From CAVROT01 sp963722905 (GTDB lineage: Bacteria; Pseudomonadota; Alphaproteobacteria; Rhodobacterales; Rhodobacteraceae), in assembly GCA_963722905.1 (NCBI GenBank), contig CAVROT010000013.1, positions 1 through 64,000 on the forward strand: 64,000 nucleotides of DNA, given 5' to 3'. Position numbers and translations under genes: made by a program. Under the pieces are notes generated by a model. The model did not search any database, had not been told where the DNA came from, and worked only from the letters and a program-made list of their open reading frames with translations. Shown here piece after piece: positions 34,222-43,200 of the stretch (its first letter is position 1; each line of letters starts with the position of its first letter).

Positions 34222-37200
34222 TCAGGCCCGCCGGCGCAGCGCCATCATGCCGCCCAGCCAGACCGCGATGCAGACCGCCGCCGCGCCGGCCGCGAAGACG
34301 GCGAATGTCGCGGCGGACCCGGCGCCCGGTAGCGGCACCAGCGGCGCGCCGGTCGCCGCAGCCCATCCCAGCGTGACGCCGAACCACAAGGCGATCGCGA
34401 AACCGGCCGCACCCACGGCCCGACCCATCCCGCCGGTCCGGCGTCCCAGCACCCGCCGGAACGCCCGGACCCGGTCGCCGACGTCCGCCTGCATCGCCAT
34501 CAGTGCGGGCACCACCAGCAGTACCAGCACCATCCCGACGCCCAGCCCGTAGACCAGCGTCACGACGGTGGGCTTGAGGAACTGCGCCTGCTGGGACGAT
34601 TCGTAGAGCAGCGGGGCAAGGCCCAGCACCGTCGTCAGCGTGGTCAGCAGGACCGGCCGCAGCCGGTCGCAGGCGCCGTCCACGATGGCCGGGAACAGGC
34701 CACGAGTCCGGGCGTGTTCGTCGATGGTACCCACCAGCACGATGGAATCGTTGATGATGATGCCTGTCATACCCAGCATCCCCACGACCGAGAACATGCT
34801 CAGCGGCACCTCCCAGATCCAGTGCCCCCAGATCGTGCCGATCAGGCCGAAGGGGATGATCGCCATCACCACGACGGGCCGCGTCCAAGACGAGAAGATC
34901 CAGGCCAGCACCAGATATATTCCCAGCAGGCACAGCACGAACCCGGTCGCCGCGTCGGCCAGGAAGTCACGTTCCTGCTCGGCCAGGCCGGTCAGCGTGA
35001 TGGCCACGCCGAACTCGGCCTCCAGCGCCGGCAGGATGTCGGCGCGCAGGCCGTCGGTGATCGCCGTGGCGCGCGCCGGGTCGTCGCCGCTGAGGTCGCC
35101 CGTAACGGTCACGACGCGCAGGCCGTTCTCGCGCCGGACGCTGCTGAACCCTTCCTGCCGCGTCACGCTGACGACGTCGGCCAGCGGCACGAACGCGCCT
35201 GCGGCCGTCCTGACCTGCGTCCGGTCAAGGAAATCGGCCGTCAGCTCGTCCGGCGGAAGCTCGACCCGGATGGTGGCCGACCGGGGGCCGTCGGGATAGG
35301 TCGCCGCCTCGATCCCCCCCAGCCGGTCGCGCAGGACGCGGCCCAGCGCGTCGATGGTCAGGCCCAGCGCCTGCCCCTGCGCGGTCAGGTCGAGAATGAG
35401 CTCTTCCTTGTCGTAGGCCAGGGTGTCCTCCAGCGCCGACACCTCGGGAAACCGGGACAGACGCGCCTTCAGTTGCTCGGCCGCAGCCTTCAGCGTGGGG
35501 CTGTCGGCGCCGTAGAGCTGGACCGACAGAGCATCGCCCCCGGGGCCGGATCCCCAGCGGCGAAAGCTGATCTGGTCCAGCTTGGGGTGCCGCACGACGG
35601 CATCCTGCAGGTCGCCGACGAAGGCGAAGCTGGAATAGGGCCGCAGGTCGGCGTCGATCAGTTCGATCGAGATGGCGCCCAGCAACTCGGGGTCGGTGGT
35701 GTCGGTGCCCGAAAGGCCCCGGCCGGCCGTGCCGCCGATCTCGGCGATGGCATAGTCCACCGGGTCTGCGCCGTGCTCGGCCGCATAGCGCGCCGACAGG
35801 TCCGCGACGGCGCCCTGAAGGGACCGCATCATCTCGACCGTATCGGCGCGGGTGGCGCCGGGGGTCATCGCGAAATTGCCGCTGATCGACCCCTGCTCTG
35901 GCGAATCGAAGAACCGCCACTGGACGTCGCCCTTGAGGAACAGCGCCGACTGGCTGGCCAGAAGCGCCAGCGCGCCCGCCAGCACCGGGTAGCGCGCGGC
36001 CACCACCACCCGCATTGCCGGCCGAAACGCCCGTTCGCGTATCCAGTCGAACCCACGGTTCACGGTCCGCGACGGCCAGTCGTACCAGTGCCGGGTGCCG
36101 ATATTGGCCAGCGCATGGCTCATATGGTTGGGCAGGATCAGGAAGCACTCGACCAGGCTGGCGATCAGCACGACGATGACGGTGAAGGGGATGTCGGCGA
36201 TCAGCCCGCCGAACCGACCGCCGACGGCGACCAGCGCGAAGAACGCGATGACCGTCGTCAGCGTGGCCGAGAAGACCGGCGCGAACATGCGCGCCGCGGC
36301 GCGTTCGGCGGCGACGACGGGCGGCTCGCCAAGCGTCCGCGCGCGCCAGTCGGCGTGTTCGCCGACCACGATGGCATCGTCGACGACGATCCCCAGCGTG
36401 ATGATCAGTGCAAAGAGCGAGATCATGTTGATCGTCAGGCCAGCGGCGTACATCAGCGCGATGGCCGCCGTCATCGCCACCGGGATGCCCGCCGCCACCC
36501 AGAACGCGGTGCGGGCGTTGAGGAACAAAAACAGCAGCCCCACGACCAATGCGAGGCCCATCGCGGCGTTGTCGAGCAGGATGTCCAGCCGCCCCGAGAT
36601 CTCGTCGGCGCGCGCGCGGATGAGGTCGATGCCGACGCCCTCGGGCAGGCCCAAGCGCATGTCGGCGGCGACCGCCTCGACCTTGGCCTGGATGGCCAGC
36701 GCGTCGCCCAGGTCGGACCGGGCGACCTGGATAGACACGGCCGGGTCGTCGCCGACGTAGTAGGCGCGTTCGCGATCGGCGCCCTGCACCTCGATGCGGG
36801 CGACGTCGGCGATGCGCAGCTTCGATCCGTCGGGATTGGACCGCAGCACGATGCCGCCCACCTCGTCCGCCGACCGCTTGGCCGTTCCGGTGCGGACCCG
36901 TGCCGTTCCGCCAACGTCGCCCGCCGGGGCGGCGTCGGCCTCGGCCGCGATGGCGGCGGCGATCTCGGCCATGGTGACGTCGTGGCGGATCAGCGCGATG
37001 GACGGGACCTCGACAAGGGTCTGCGGTGCCGCGACGCCGCGGATCGTGGTGCGGGTGACGCCCTCGCGGAAGAGCCGCTGGGTGAACTCGTCGGCGAACC
37101 GGCCCAGCTGGTCGATGCCGACCGGACCGGTGATGACCACGTCCGTAACCCTGTCGGTCCAGCCGCCGCGCCGCACCTCGGGGTCCTCGGCACCCTCGGG

Positions 37201-37581
37201 CAGGTTGCGCGTGGCATCGACGGCGGCCTGCACGTCCTCGGCCGCGCGGCCCATGTCCCAGCCCGGCTGGAAGTCGAGGTCGATGGCGGCGCGGCCCTCG
37301 GACGACACGGACCGGCTGTCCTCGACCCCCTCGATGGAGAGAAGCGCCGGCTCCAGCAGTCCGACGATGGCGGTATCCACGTCCTCGGCGCCGGCCCCCT
37401 CCCACGCGACGGTGACGTCGATGCTTTCGATGATGACATCGGGAAAGAACTGGGCGCGCATTCGGGGCACGGCCGCGAGGCCCAGCGCGATCATCAGAAC
37501 CAGCAGGAGGTTCGCCGCCGTGCGGTGACGGGCAAAATAGCCGATGAGCCCGGCCGCAGGGTCCAGCGTACGCATCGCCAT
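34222..37581 (-). CDS. RND efflux transporter permease
   Basis: Protein of 1119 aa, an inner-membrane proton-driven pump of the HAE1/AcrB type. Twelve transmembrane helices in two halves, with TM1 near residue 20 (LLLVLMIALGLAAVP) and TM4 carrying the proton-relay aspartates in GIVVDDAIVVGEH; large periplasmic loops follow TM1 and TM7. The substrate cannot be read. The adaptor gene ends 49 nt upstream, so they form one operon. No outer-membrane channel gene lies nearby. GGGAG lies upstream of the MAMRTLD start. Confidence 0.95.
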   Translation of the reverse strand: MAMRTLDPAAGLIGYFARHRTAANLLLVLMIALGLAAVPRMRAQFFPDVIIESIDVTVAWEGAGAEDVDTAIVGLLEPALLSIEGVEDSRSVSSEGRAAIDLDFQPGWDMGRAAEDVQAAVDATRNLPEGAEDPEVRRGGWTDRVTDVVITGPVGIDQLGRFADEFTQRLFREGVTRTTIRGVAAPQTLVEVPSIALIRHDVTMAEIAAAIAAEADAAPAGDVGGTARVRTGTAKRSADEVGGIVLRSNPDGSKLRIADVARIEVQGADRERAYYVGDDPAVSIQVARSDLGDALAIQAKVEAVAADMRLGLPEGVGIDLIRARADEISGRLDILLDNAAMGLALVVGLLFLFLNARTAFWVAAGIPVAMTAAIALMYAAGLTINMISLFALIITLGIVVDDAIVVGEHADWRARTLGEPPVVAAERAAARMFAPVFSATLTTVIAFFALVAVGGRFGGLIADIPFTVIVVLIASLVECFLILPNHMSHALANIGTRHWYDWPSRTVNRGFDWIRERAFRPAMRVVVAARYPVLAGALALLASQSALFLKGDVQWRFFDSPEQGSISGNFAMTPGATRADTVEMMRSLQGAVADLSARYAAEHGADPVDYAIAEIGGTAGRGLSGTDTTDPELLGAISIELIDADLRPYSSFAFVGDLQDAVVRHPKLDQISFRRWGSGPGGDALSVQLYGADSPTLKAAAEQLKARLSRFPEVSALEDTLAYDKEELILDLTAQGQALGLTIDALGRVLRDRLGGIEAATYPDGPRSATIRVELPPDELTADFLDRTQVRTAAGAFVPLADVVSVTRQEGFSSVRRENGLRVVTVTGDLSGDDPARATAITDGLRADILPALEAEFGVAITLTGLAEQERDFLADAATGFVLCLLGIYLVLAWIFSSWTRPVVVMAIIPFGLIGTIWGHWIWEVPLSMFSVVGMLGMTGIIINDSIVLVGTIDEHARTRGLFPAIVDGACDRLRPVLLTTLTTVLGLAPLLYESSQQAQFLKPTVVTLVYGLGVGMVLVLLVVPALMAMQADVGDRVRAFRRVLGRRTGGMGRAVGAAGFAIALWFGVTLGWAAATGAPLVPLPGAGSAATFAVFAAGAAAVCIAVWLGGMMALRRRA

Positions 37582-37630
37582 CAGCGCCGCCGCTCCCGGA
37601 TACGGGCCGGACGTCCGGGCGCGGCGGGCC

Positions 37631-39118
37631 TCAACCGCCCATCCTCCCCTCGATCCGCGCGACAGTGGCGGCGGGGACCTGCGGCGCGCGAAGTTGTGCC
37701 AGCATGCGTTCGCGCGCGTCGGCGGGCATGCGGTCGCTTGCCTCCACGAAGGCGACGAGGCGGGCGCGATGCTCTTCCGTCAGGTCCATCATCTCGGGGG
37801 CGGCGTCGGCGGCTTCGGCCCCGTCGGCCCCGTCGCCACCGTCGCGCCGCCGCACGGTGACGCCGATGCCCGGGCCCAGCTGCGGCGCGCGATCGGCGAC
37901 CACGTCGCGCCCCGCAAGATCCCCGGGGCGCACGATAACGTCGTCGCCCTGCCGCCGCAGGACCTCGACGCGCGCCAGCTCCAGCCGGTCGGGCCCGTCG
38001 TCCTGCGGCGCGATGGCCAGGACGTTGCCGCCTGCGCCGACGGCAGACGCCGGCAGCACCGCGACGTCGTCAAGCGACGGCTCCTCGATGGCGACGGTGG
38101 CGAAGTCGCCGGGGCGGAACCCCGCGGCATCGTCGAGGCGGGCATAGAGCAGGCGTCCGGTCTGCCCCTCGCCCACCGATCCGCTCTCGCGGTCGATGCG
38201 GCCCGTTGCCGTCAGCGCGAGGCCGCCGGTGTCGAGCGACACGGTCAGCTCGGCGGGCGCCAGTCGGCCGTCGCGCAGCAGCCGGCTGTATTGCCCCGTC
38301 GAGACGCGGAACGCGATTTCGAGCGCGTCGGGATCGACCAGGGTGGCCAGACGCTCGTTGGCCGAAACAAGGCCGCCGCGCCCCACGACGACGTCCAGCA
38401 GCACGCCGGAGACGGCCGCCCGGACCTCGGTATCGGCCAGCTTGCGCTCTGCCTCGGCCACGGCGATCTCGGAGCGCGAGACCAGCGTCGCGGCCTGATC
38501 GGCCCGCGCCTCGGCCTGCGCCAGCGCCTGCCGGCGCGACAGGACGGACTGGTCGGCCGCAGCCACCGTCAACTCGGCCGCCTCGACCGCGGCCGAGGTT
38601 CCGACGCCGCGCTGGGCGAGGTCGCGCTGGCGGGCCAGAGCGCGCGACTGAAGCTCGGACTGCGCGCGCACGCTGGCCAGATCGTCGCGCGCCAATGCCA
38701 CAGACCGGGCGGCGTCGCGCCCCTCGGCCTGCGCGTCCTGCAGGTCGGTCCGGGCGATGGCCAGTGCCGTCTCGGCCGCGACGGGATCGATGCGGAAGAG
38801 AAGCTGCCCCGCCTCGACCACGCCGCCCTCCTCGACGCCGGGGCCCAGTTCCAGCACGGCGCCCGGCATGGCGGCGCGCACCTCCAGCGTCACGCGGCCG
38901 ATCACCTCGCCATAGGTCGTGAGGATCGGCGCGACGGTGCGCGGCGTGACCGTCACCGCCTCGACCGTGAAGGTGCGCTCGCGTGCCTCACGCGGGGCGT
39001 CCCCGCCTTCGGCGCGTTCCACAAGTGCCCCGCGAAGGATACCGGCCGCCAGGGCCATCAGCCCTGCCGTCAGCGCCACCATGAAGAGACCGGTCAGAGA
39101 CCGTCCGAGAAACCGCAT
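37631..39118 (-). CDS. RND efflux periplasmic adaptor (HlyD/MFP family)
   Basis: Protein of 495 aa. One N-terminal membrane helix (GLFMVALTAGLMALAAGIL) anchors it; then a lipoyl-like half, a long coiled-coil hairpin (residues ~140-235) and beta-barrel parts. It links the RND pump to an outer-membrane channel. The C-terminal ~100 residues are an acidic helical tail (EEHRARLVAFVEASDRMPAD), an addition to a typical adaptor. Upstream of the permease in the same operon. Confidence 0.93.
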   Translation of the reverse strand: MRFLGRSLTGLFMVALTAGLMALAAGILRGALVERAEGGDAPREARERTFTVEAVTVTPRTVAPILTTYGEVIGRVTLEVRAAMPGAVLELGPGVEEGGVVEAGQLLFRIDPVAAETALAIARTDLQDAQAEGRDAARSVALARDDLASVRAQSELQSRALARQRDLAQRGVGTSAAVEAAELTVAAADQSVLSRRQALAQAEARADQAATLVSRSEIAVAEAERKLADTEVRAAVSGVLLDVVVGRGGLVSANERLATLVDPDALEIAFRVSTGQYSRLLRDGRLAPAELTVSLDTGGLALTATGRIDRESGSVGEGQTGRLLYARLDDAAGFRPGDFATVAIEEPSLDDVAVLPASAVGAGGNVLAIAPQDDGPDRLELARVEVLRRQGDDVIVRPGDLAGRDVVADRAPQLGPGIGVTVRRRDGGDGADGAEAADAAPEMMDLTEEHRARLVAFVEASDRMPADARERMLAQLRAPQVPAATVARIEGRMGG

Positions 39119-39227
39119 GCATCACTCCGCCCGACCGCGTGACGATATAAGGCCCGGCGCCCATCCGCCAAACCACGTCCGCGTGCGCGCGTTTCGGCGC
39201 AACGGCGGGGCGACGCCCCCGGCGGAC

Positions 39228-39770
39228 CTACGTGCGCCGCAGATGCTCGTCCAGGCGCGGCATGATCTCGACGAAGTTGCAGGGCCGGTGGCGCAGGTCG
39301 AGCTGTGCCGCCAGTATCCCGTCCCACGCGTCGCGGCAGGCCCCGGGGCTGCCCGGCAACGCGAAGAGGTAGGTGCCCTGGGCCACGCCGGCGCAGGCAC
39401 GGCTCTGTACGGCGGAAGTGCCGATCTTGTCCATGCTGATCAGGGTAAAGACGGTGGCGAATGCGTCGATCTCCTTCTCGTAGACGTCGCGGTGGGCCTC
39501 GACGGTCACGTCGCGCCCCGTGAGCCCCGTGCCGCCGGTCGTCAGTACCGCGTCGATGCCCGGATCGGCGCACCAGTCGCGCAGCAGCCCGGCGATCTCG
39601 GCCCGCTCGTCGCGCAGGATGCGGCGGTCGGCCAGCAGGTGCCCCGCCGCCTCCAGCCGCGCGACCAGCGTGTCGCCCGAGCGGTCGTCGCCGGGGGTGC
39701 GGGTGTCGCTGACCGTCAGCACCGCGATGCGCACCGGGACGAAGTCGGCCGTGGGGTCGATCCCGCTCAT
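39228..39770 (-). CDS. moaB: Molybdenum cofactor biosynthesis protein B
   Basis: Protein of 180 aa with the MoaB/Mog fold motifs: AVLTVSDTR, TTGGTGLTGRDVT and ALPGSPGACRDAWDG. It acts in adenylylation of molybdopterin. Preceded on the same strand by yghU (31-nt gap) and followed by the adaptor gene 109 nt later. No other moa genes are in the window. Confidence 0.94.
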   Translation of the reverse strand: MSGIDPTADFVPVRIAVLTVSDTRTPGDDRSGDTLVARLEAAGHLLADRRILRDERAEIAGLLRDWCADPGIDAVLTTGGTGLTGRDVTVEAHRDVYEKEIDAFATVFTLISMDKIGTSAVQSRACAGVAQGTYLFALPGSPGACRDAWDGILAAQLDLRHRPCNFVEIMPRLDEHLRRT

Positions 39771-39801
39771 CCCCGGGCGGCGCGACGTCTGCGAACGTCG
39801 G

Positions 39802-40632
39802 TCATCCGAAATCCGCGGCCGAATGGCGCTCTGGCAGGCGCATCGCCATGTCGTCGCCGAAGGTGCGGTTCACCCGGCGGCCCCGCTGGACGGCCGGGCG
39901 GGCGTCGATCTTCTCTGCCCAGGCGACGACGTGCTTGTAGGACGCCACGTCCAGAAAGGTGGCCGCGTCGTAGGCGCGCCCCAGGCAGAGCTGCCCGTAC
40001 CATGCCCAGATTGCCATGTCGGCGATGGAATAGGTATCGCCGGCGATGAAGGGTTGATCCGCCAGCTGGCGGTCCAGCACGTCGAGCTGGCGCTTCACCT
40101 CCATCGAGAAGCGATTGATCGGGTATTCGTACTTCTCCGGCGCGTAGGCGTAGAAATGGCCGAAACCCCCGCCAAGGTAGGGGGCACTTCCCATCTGCCA
40201 GAAGAGCCAGTTCATCACCTCGGTCCGGTCGGCGTCCGGGAGGAAGGCACCGAACTTTTCGGCAAGATAAAGCAGGATCGAGCCCGATTCGAAGACGCGC
40301 CGGGGCGGCGTCGTGCCGCGGTCGACCAGAGCGGGGATCTTCGAGTTCGGGTTGATCGCGACGAAACCCGATCCGAACTGCTCGCCCTTGCCGATCTCGA
40401 TGGGCCACGCGTCGTATTCGGCGTCGTGACCGGCCTCCAGCAGCTCCTCCAGCATGACCGTGACCTTCACGCCATTGGGCGTCGCCAGCGAGTGCAGTTG
40501 CAGCGGATGATCGCCTGCCGGCAGGTCCTGGTCGTGGGTCGCGCCGGCGGTGGGGCGGTTGATCGACGCGAACTGCCCCCCGCTTTCGGCGTCGTGCGTC
40601 CAGACGTCGGGCGGAGTGTAGGTGTCGGTCAT
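39802..40632 (-). CDS. yghU: Glutathione-dependent disulfide-bond oxidoreductase YghU
   Basis: Protein of 276 aa, a nu-class glutathione S-transferase homologue. The thioredoxin-like half has LATPNGVKVTVMLEELLEAG, NPNSKIPALVD and FESGSILLYLAEKFG; the helical half follows. YghU acts on disulfides and peroxides with two bound glutathiones. The start at 40632 gives the normal length. Lies between the UDG gene (103 nt upstream) and moaB. Confidence 0.94.
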   Translation of the reverse strand: MTDTYTPPDVWTHDAESGGQFASINRPTAGATHDQDLPAGDHPLQLHSLATPNGVKVTVMLEELLEAGHDAEYDAWPIEIGKGEQFGSGFVAINPNSKIPALVDRGTTPPRRVFESGSILLYLAEKFGAFLPDADRTEVMNWLFWQMGSAPYLGGGFGHFYAYAPEKYEYPINRFSMEVKRQLDVLDRQLADQPFIAGDTYSIADMAIWAWYGQLCLGRAYDAATFLDVASYKHVVAWAEKIDARPAVQRGRRVNRTFGDDMAMRLPERHSAADFG

Positions 40633-40735
40633 CTGTCGTCTCCTGGCGATGTATCTGCGGCGCCGCAACCTGCGACCCCCCGGTAAGCGCGCTGCGTGCG
40701 AACGTGCCGCGGCGAAAGCCGTTCCTGAAATCAAG

Positions 40736-41575
40736 CTATCGCGACGGCAGCTCGCGCAGATGTGCCGCCAGGGCCAGAAGGTCGGCCCAGGCCTCGCGCT
40801 TGCGCGCGGGATGGCGCAGCAGCGTCATGGGATCGGCCATCGTCAGAACGGCCACGTTGTCCGCCTCGGTCCAGTCCCCGCGCGCGTGCGGCGCCCCCAG
40901 CAGCGCCCGGGAGGCGATGTCGCCCATGGCGACGACGACGCGGGGCGCTGCCATCGCCACGTGCCGCCGGACGAAGGGGCGCAGCGCGTCGATCTCGGCC
41001 TGCGGCAGATCGCCGGACGGCGGCAGGCGCCACGGCACTGCCCGCGCGAGATAGAGGCCGGCGGCGCCGGTTCCGTCCCGGCCACGCCCGATCGCGGCGA
41101 ACATCGCGTCGGTCAGCGCACCCTCCGGCCCGGCGAAGGCCGTACCCGCGCGGTCCTCCTCGCGCCCGGGCGCGCCACCCAGAACCATCAGCCCGCAACC
41201 GGGATCGCCCACGGGCCGGACCGTGGTGCGTGCGCCCCGGCGCGCGGTGCAGCCCTGCCATGCCGCCAGAGCGGCCTGCAATCCTTCGAGGTCGCGGGCT
41301 GCGGCGGCCACCGCGGCGGCGCCGCCGGCGGCAGGCGCGTCCGGTTCCGGGACGCCGCGCAGGGCGGCGACGGGAGCGGACATCGTGTCAACTGCAGTGG
41401 CCGGCGCGGTGGTGGCGGCAGCGCCCTCTCTGCCGCCGGGCAGTCCGGCTTCGGCCGTGGCAGGCGGCAGCGCGTACCGGTTGACGGGTGCGTCGCCGAT
41501 CGCCTCGTCGGCGCCCAGCTCGATCAGCCAGGCGAGGGCGGCGCGCGCGTCGTTCATGCCAAGGTCGGGGCTCAT
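40736..41575 (-). CDS. Uracil-DNA glycosylase family 4 homologue, degenerate active site
   Basis: Protein of 279 aa. The core aligns with family-4 UDGs: GGAPGREEDRAGTAFAG (133-149; canonical GEAPG..ED..G.PFVG), a PW..P segment near 181 and the final RKREAWADLL. The C-terminal HPAYLL-type motif that supplies the active-site His reads ADPMTLL (247-253), with Asp248 where His is expected, and TNVLPW is ARAVPW. The N-terminal ~100 residues are a low-complexity Ala/Pro linker. It may be inactive or have a changed substrate. A second ATG at 41557 is possible. Confidence 0.85.
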   Translation of the reverse strand: MSPDLGMNDARAALAWLIELGADEAIGDAPVNRYALPPATAEAGLPGGREGAAATTAPATAVDTMSAPVAALRGVPEPDAPAAGGAAAVAAAARDLEGLQAALAAWQGCTARRGARTTVRPVGDPGCGLMVLGGAPGREEDRAGTAFAGPEGALTDAMFAAIGRGRDGTGAAGLYLARAVPWRLPPSGDLPQAEIDALRPFVRRHVAMAAPRVVVAMGDIASRALLGAPHARGDWTEADNVAVLTMADPMTLLRHPARKREAWADLLALAAHLRELPSR

Positions 41576-41691
41576 GGCGCGTTGCTATGCTCCCGGCGCG
41601 CCGCAGGCAATGCTGCGCCGAAACCACCCGGTGCGGCGGCGGCCTTGCCCCGCCCCCCGGCGCCGCGGTATTGCGCCCACCGGAGGACGCG

Positions 41692-42666
41692 ATGACCTAC
41701 CGCCACCGTCACCTGCTGGGCATCGAACCGCTGAGCCCCGAGGACATCACGACCGTCCTCGATCTGGCCGACGGTTACGCCACGCGCAACCGCAGCCCCG
41801 ATCCAGGCCAGCGCGCGGGCGGCGACGTCCTGCGCGGGCTCACCCAGATCAACATGTTCTTCGAGCCGTCGACCCGCACGCAGGCCAGCTTCGAGATCGC
41901 GGGCAAGCGTCTGGGGGCGACCGTGATGAACATGTCGATGCAGGCCTCGTCACTGAAGAAGGGCGAGACGCTGATCGACACTGCGATGACGCTGAACGCC
42001 ATGCGTCCCGACCTGCTGGTGGTGCGCCATCCCCATTCGGGCGCCGTGAACCTGCTGGCCGACAAGGTGACGTGCGCCGTGCTGAACGCCGGCGACGGCC
42101 GTCACGAGCATCCGACGCAGGCGCTGCTGGACGCCTTGACGATCCGGCGGGCCAAGGGCCGGCTGCACCGTCTGGTCGTCGCCATCTGCGGCGACATCGA
42201 GCACAGCCGCGTCGCCCGGTCGAACCTGCTGCTGCTGGGCAAGATGGAGAACCGGATCCGTCTGGTCGGCCCGCCGACGCTGATGCCGGCCGAGGCGGCG
42301 GAGATGGGCGTGGAGGTCCATCAGGACATGGCCGAGGGGCTGCGCGACGCCGACGTCGTCATGATGCTTCGGCTCCAGTCCGAACGCATGGATGGCGGCT
42401 ACGTGCCTACGCCGCGCGAATACTACCACCGCTACGGCCTTGACGCGGCGAAGCTGGCCCATGCAAAACCCGATGCCATCGTCATGCATCCCGGTCCCAT
42501 GAACCGCGGGGTCGAGATCGACGGCACGCTTGCCGACGACATCAACCGGTCGGTCATCCAAGAGCAGGTCGAGATGGGGGTCGCGGTGCGCATGGCGGTC
42601 ATGGACCTTCTGGCGCGCAACCTCGTTTCGGGACGCGAGGACCACCAACCGGAGACCGCCGCATGA
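41692..42666 (+). CDS. pyrB: Aspartate carbamoyltransferase catalytic subunit
   Basis: Joins carbamoyl phosphate and aspartate in pyrimidine synthesis. The 324-aa protein shows FFEPSTRTQASFEIAGKRLG (carbamoyl-phosphate loop), RHPHSGA and HEHPTQALLDALTI. CGGAGG lies 5 nt before the ATG. It overlaps the next gene by 4 nt. No pyrI regulatory gene is present; an inactive dihydroorotase (pyrC, 1.6 kb on) may be its structural partner. Confidence 0.97.
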   Translation: MTYRHRHLLGIEPLSPEDITTVLDLADGYATRNRSPDPGQRAGGDVLRGLTQINMFFEPSTRTQASFEIAGKRLGATVMNMSMQASSLKKGETLIDTAMTLNAMRPDLLVVRHPHSGAVNLLADKVTCAVLNAGDGRHEHPTQALLDALTIRRAKGRLHRLVVAICGDIEHSRVARSNLLLLGKMENRIRLVGPPTLMPAEAAEMGVEVHQDMAEGLRDADVVMMLRLQSERMDGGYVPTPREYYHRYGLDAAKLAHAKPDAIVMHPGPMNRGVEIDGTLADDINRSVIQEQVEMGVAVRMAVMDLLARNLVSGREDHQPETAA

Positions 42667-43193
42667 CGGATACGATCCAGATCGACACCGGCGAACGGGG
42701 TATCGTGCGCGTCTTCGGCGCGGTGGGATCCGCGGCCGCGATGCGCGGGCATGCCGCTCTTGTCGCGGCGCTTGGCCTGCCGGACGATGCCGATACCGGT
42801 CGGATCGACGTCCTCGATCCCGCCGACATGGGTGACATGTCTTTGCCCCGGTACCTCGAGACGGCCTACGACATCCCGCCCGACGCGGCCGGTCTGGCCG
42901 ATCTTGCCAAGGCAGCCGGAACGATCCTGGTGGTGCCGTCGCGCGCCTTCGGCGGGCAGCCGGCGGTGCTGCGCCCGGCGACCGGCGTGCATCTGCTGGC
43001 CCGCCTGACCGAGGCTGACGCACCGGTCGCGGCGATCGAGCCGCTGCGCAGCGCCTCGGCCGAGGGGCTGCTGACCGGCGCCCCTCCGGTCGACCGGTCG
43101 CGCGCCAACCGCAAGGCCAGCGGCTATGCGGCCATGGCAGCGCTCGCCGTCGCTCTGCTGATCGCCTTCGTCGTCTGGTTGGTCGCGGCCTGA
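42663..43193 (+). CDS. Tail-anchored protein of unknown function coupled to pyrB
   Basis: Protein of 176 aa. A soluble alpha/beta region is followed by one transmembrane helix at the very C-terminus (AAMAALAVALLIAFVVWLV), so it is probably a tail-anchored inner-membrane protein facing the cytosol. No known domain recognised. The ATGA overlap with pyrB shows coupled translation, and such a gene also follows pyrB in other Rhodobacterales. Confidence 0.82.
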   Translation: MTDTIQIDTGERGIVRVFGAVGSAAAMRGHAALVAALGLPDDADTGRIDVLDPADMGDMSLPRYLETAYDIPPDAAGLADLAKAAGTILVVPSRAFGGQPAVLRPATGVHLLARLTEADAPVAAIEPLRSASAEGLLTGAPPVDRSRANRKASGYAAMAALAVALLIAFVVWLVAA

Positions 43194-43200
43194 GGCGCGG

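Noticed and set aside
34714..37860. 1048-aa plus-strand open frame
   Set aside because: It is antisense to the RND permease, which has full motifs; GC-rich codon use opens the opposite frame. No start signal or domain.
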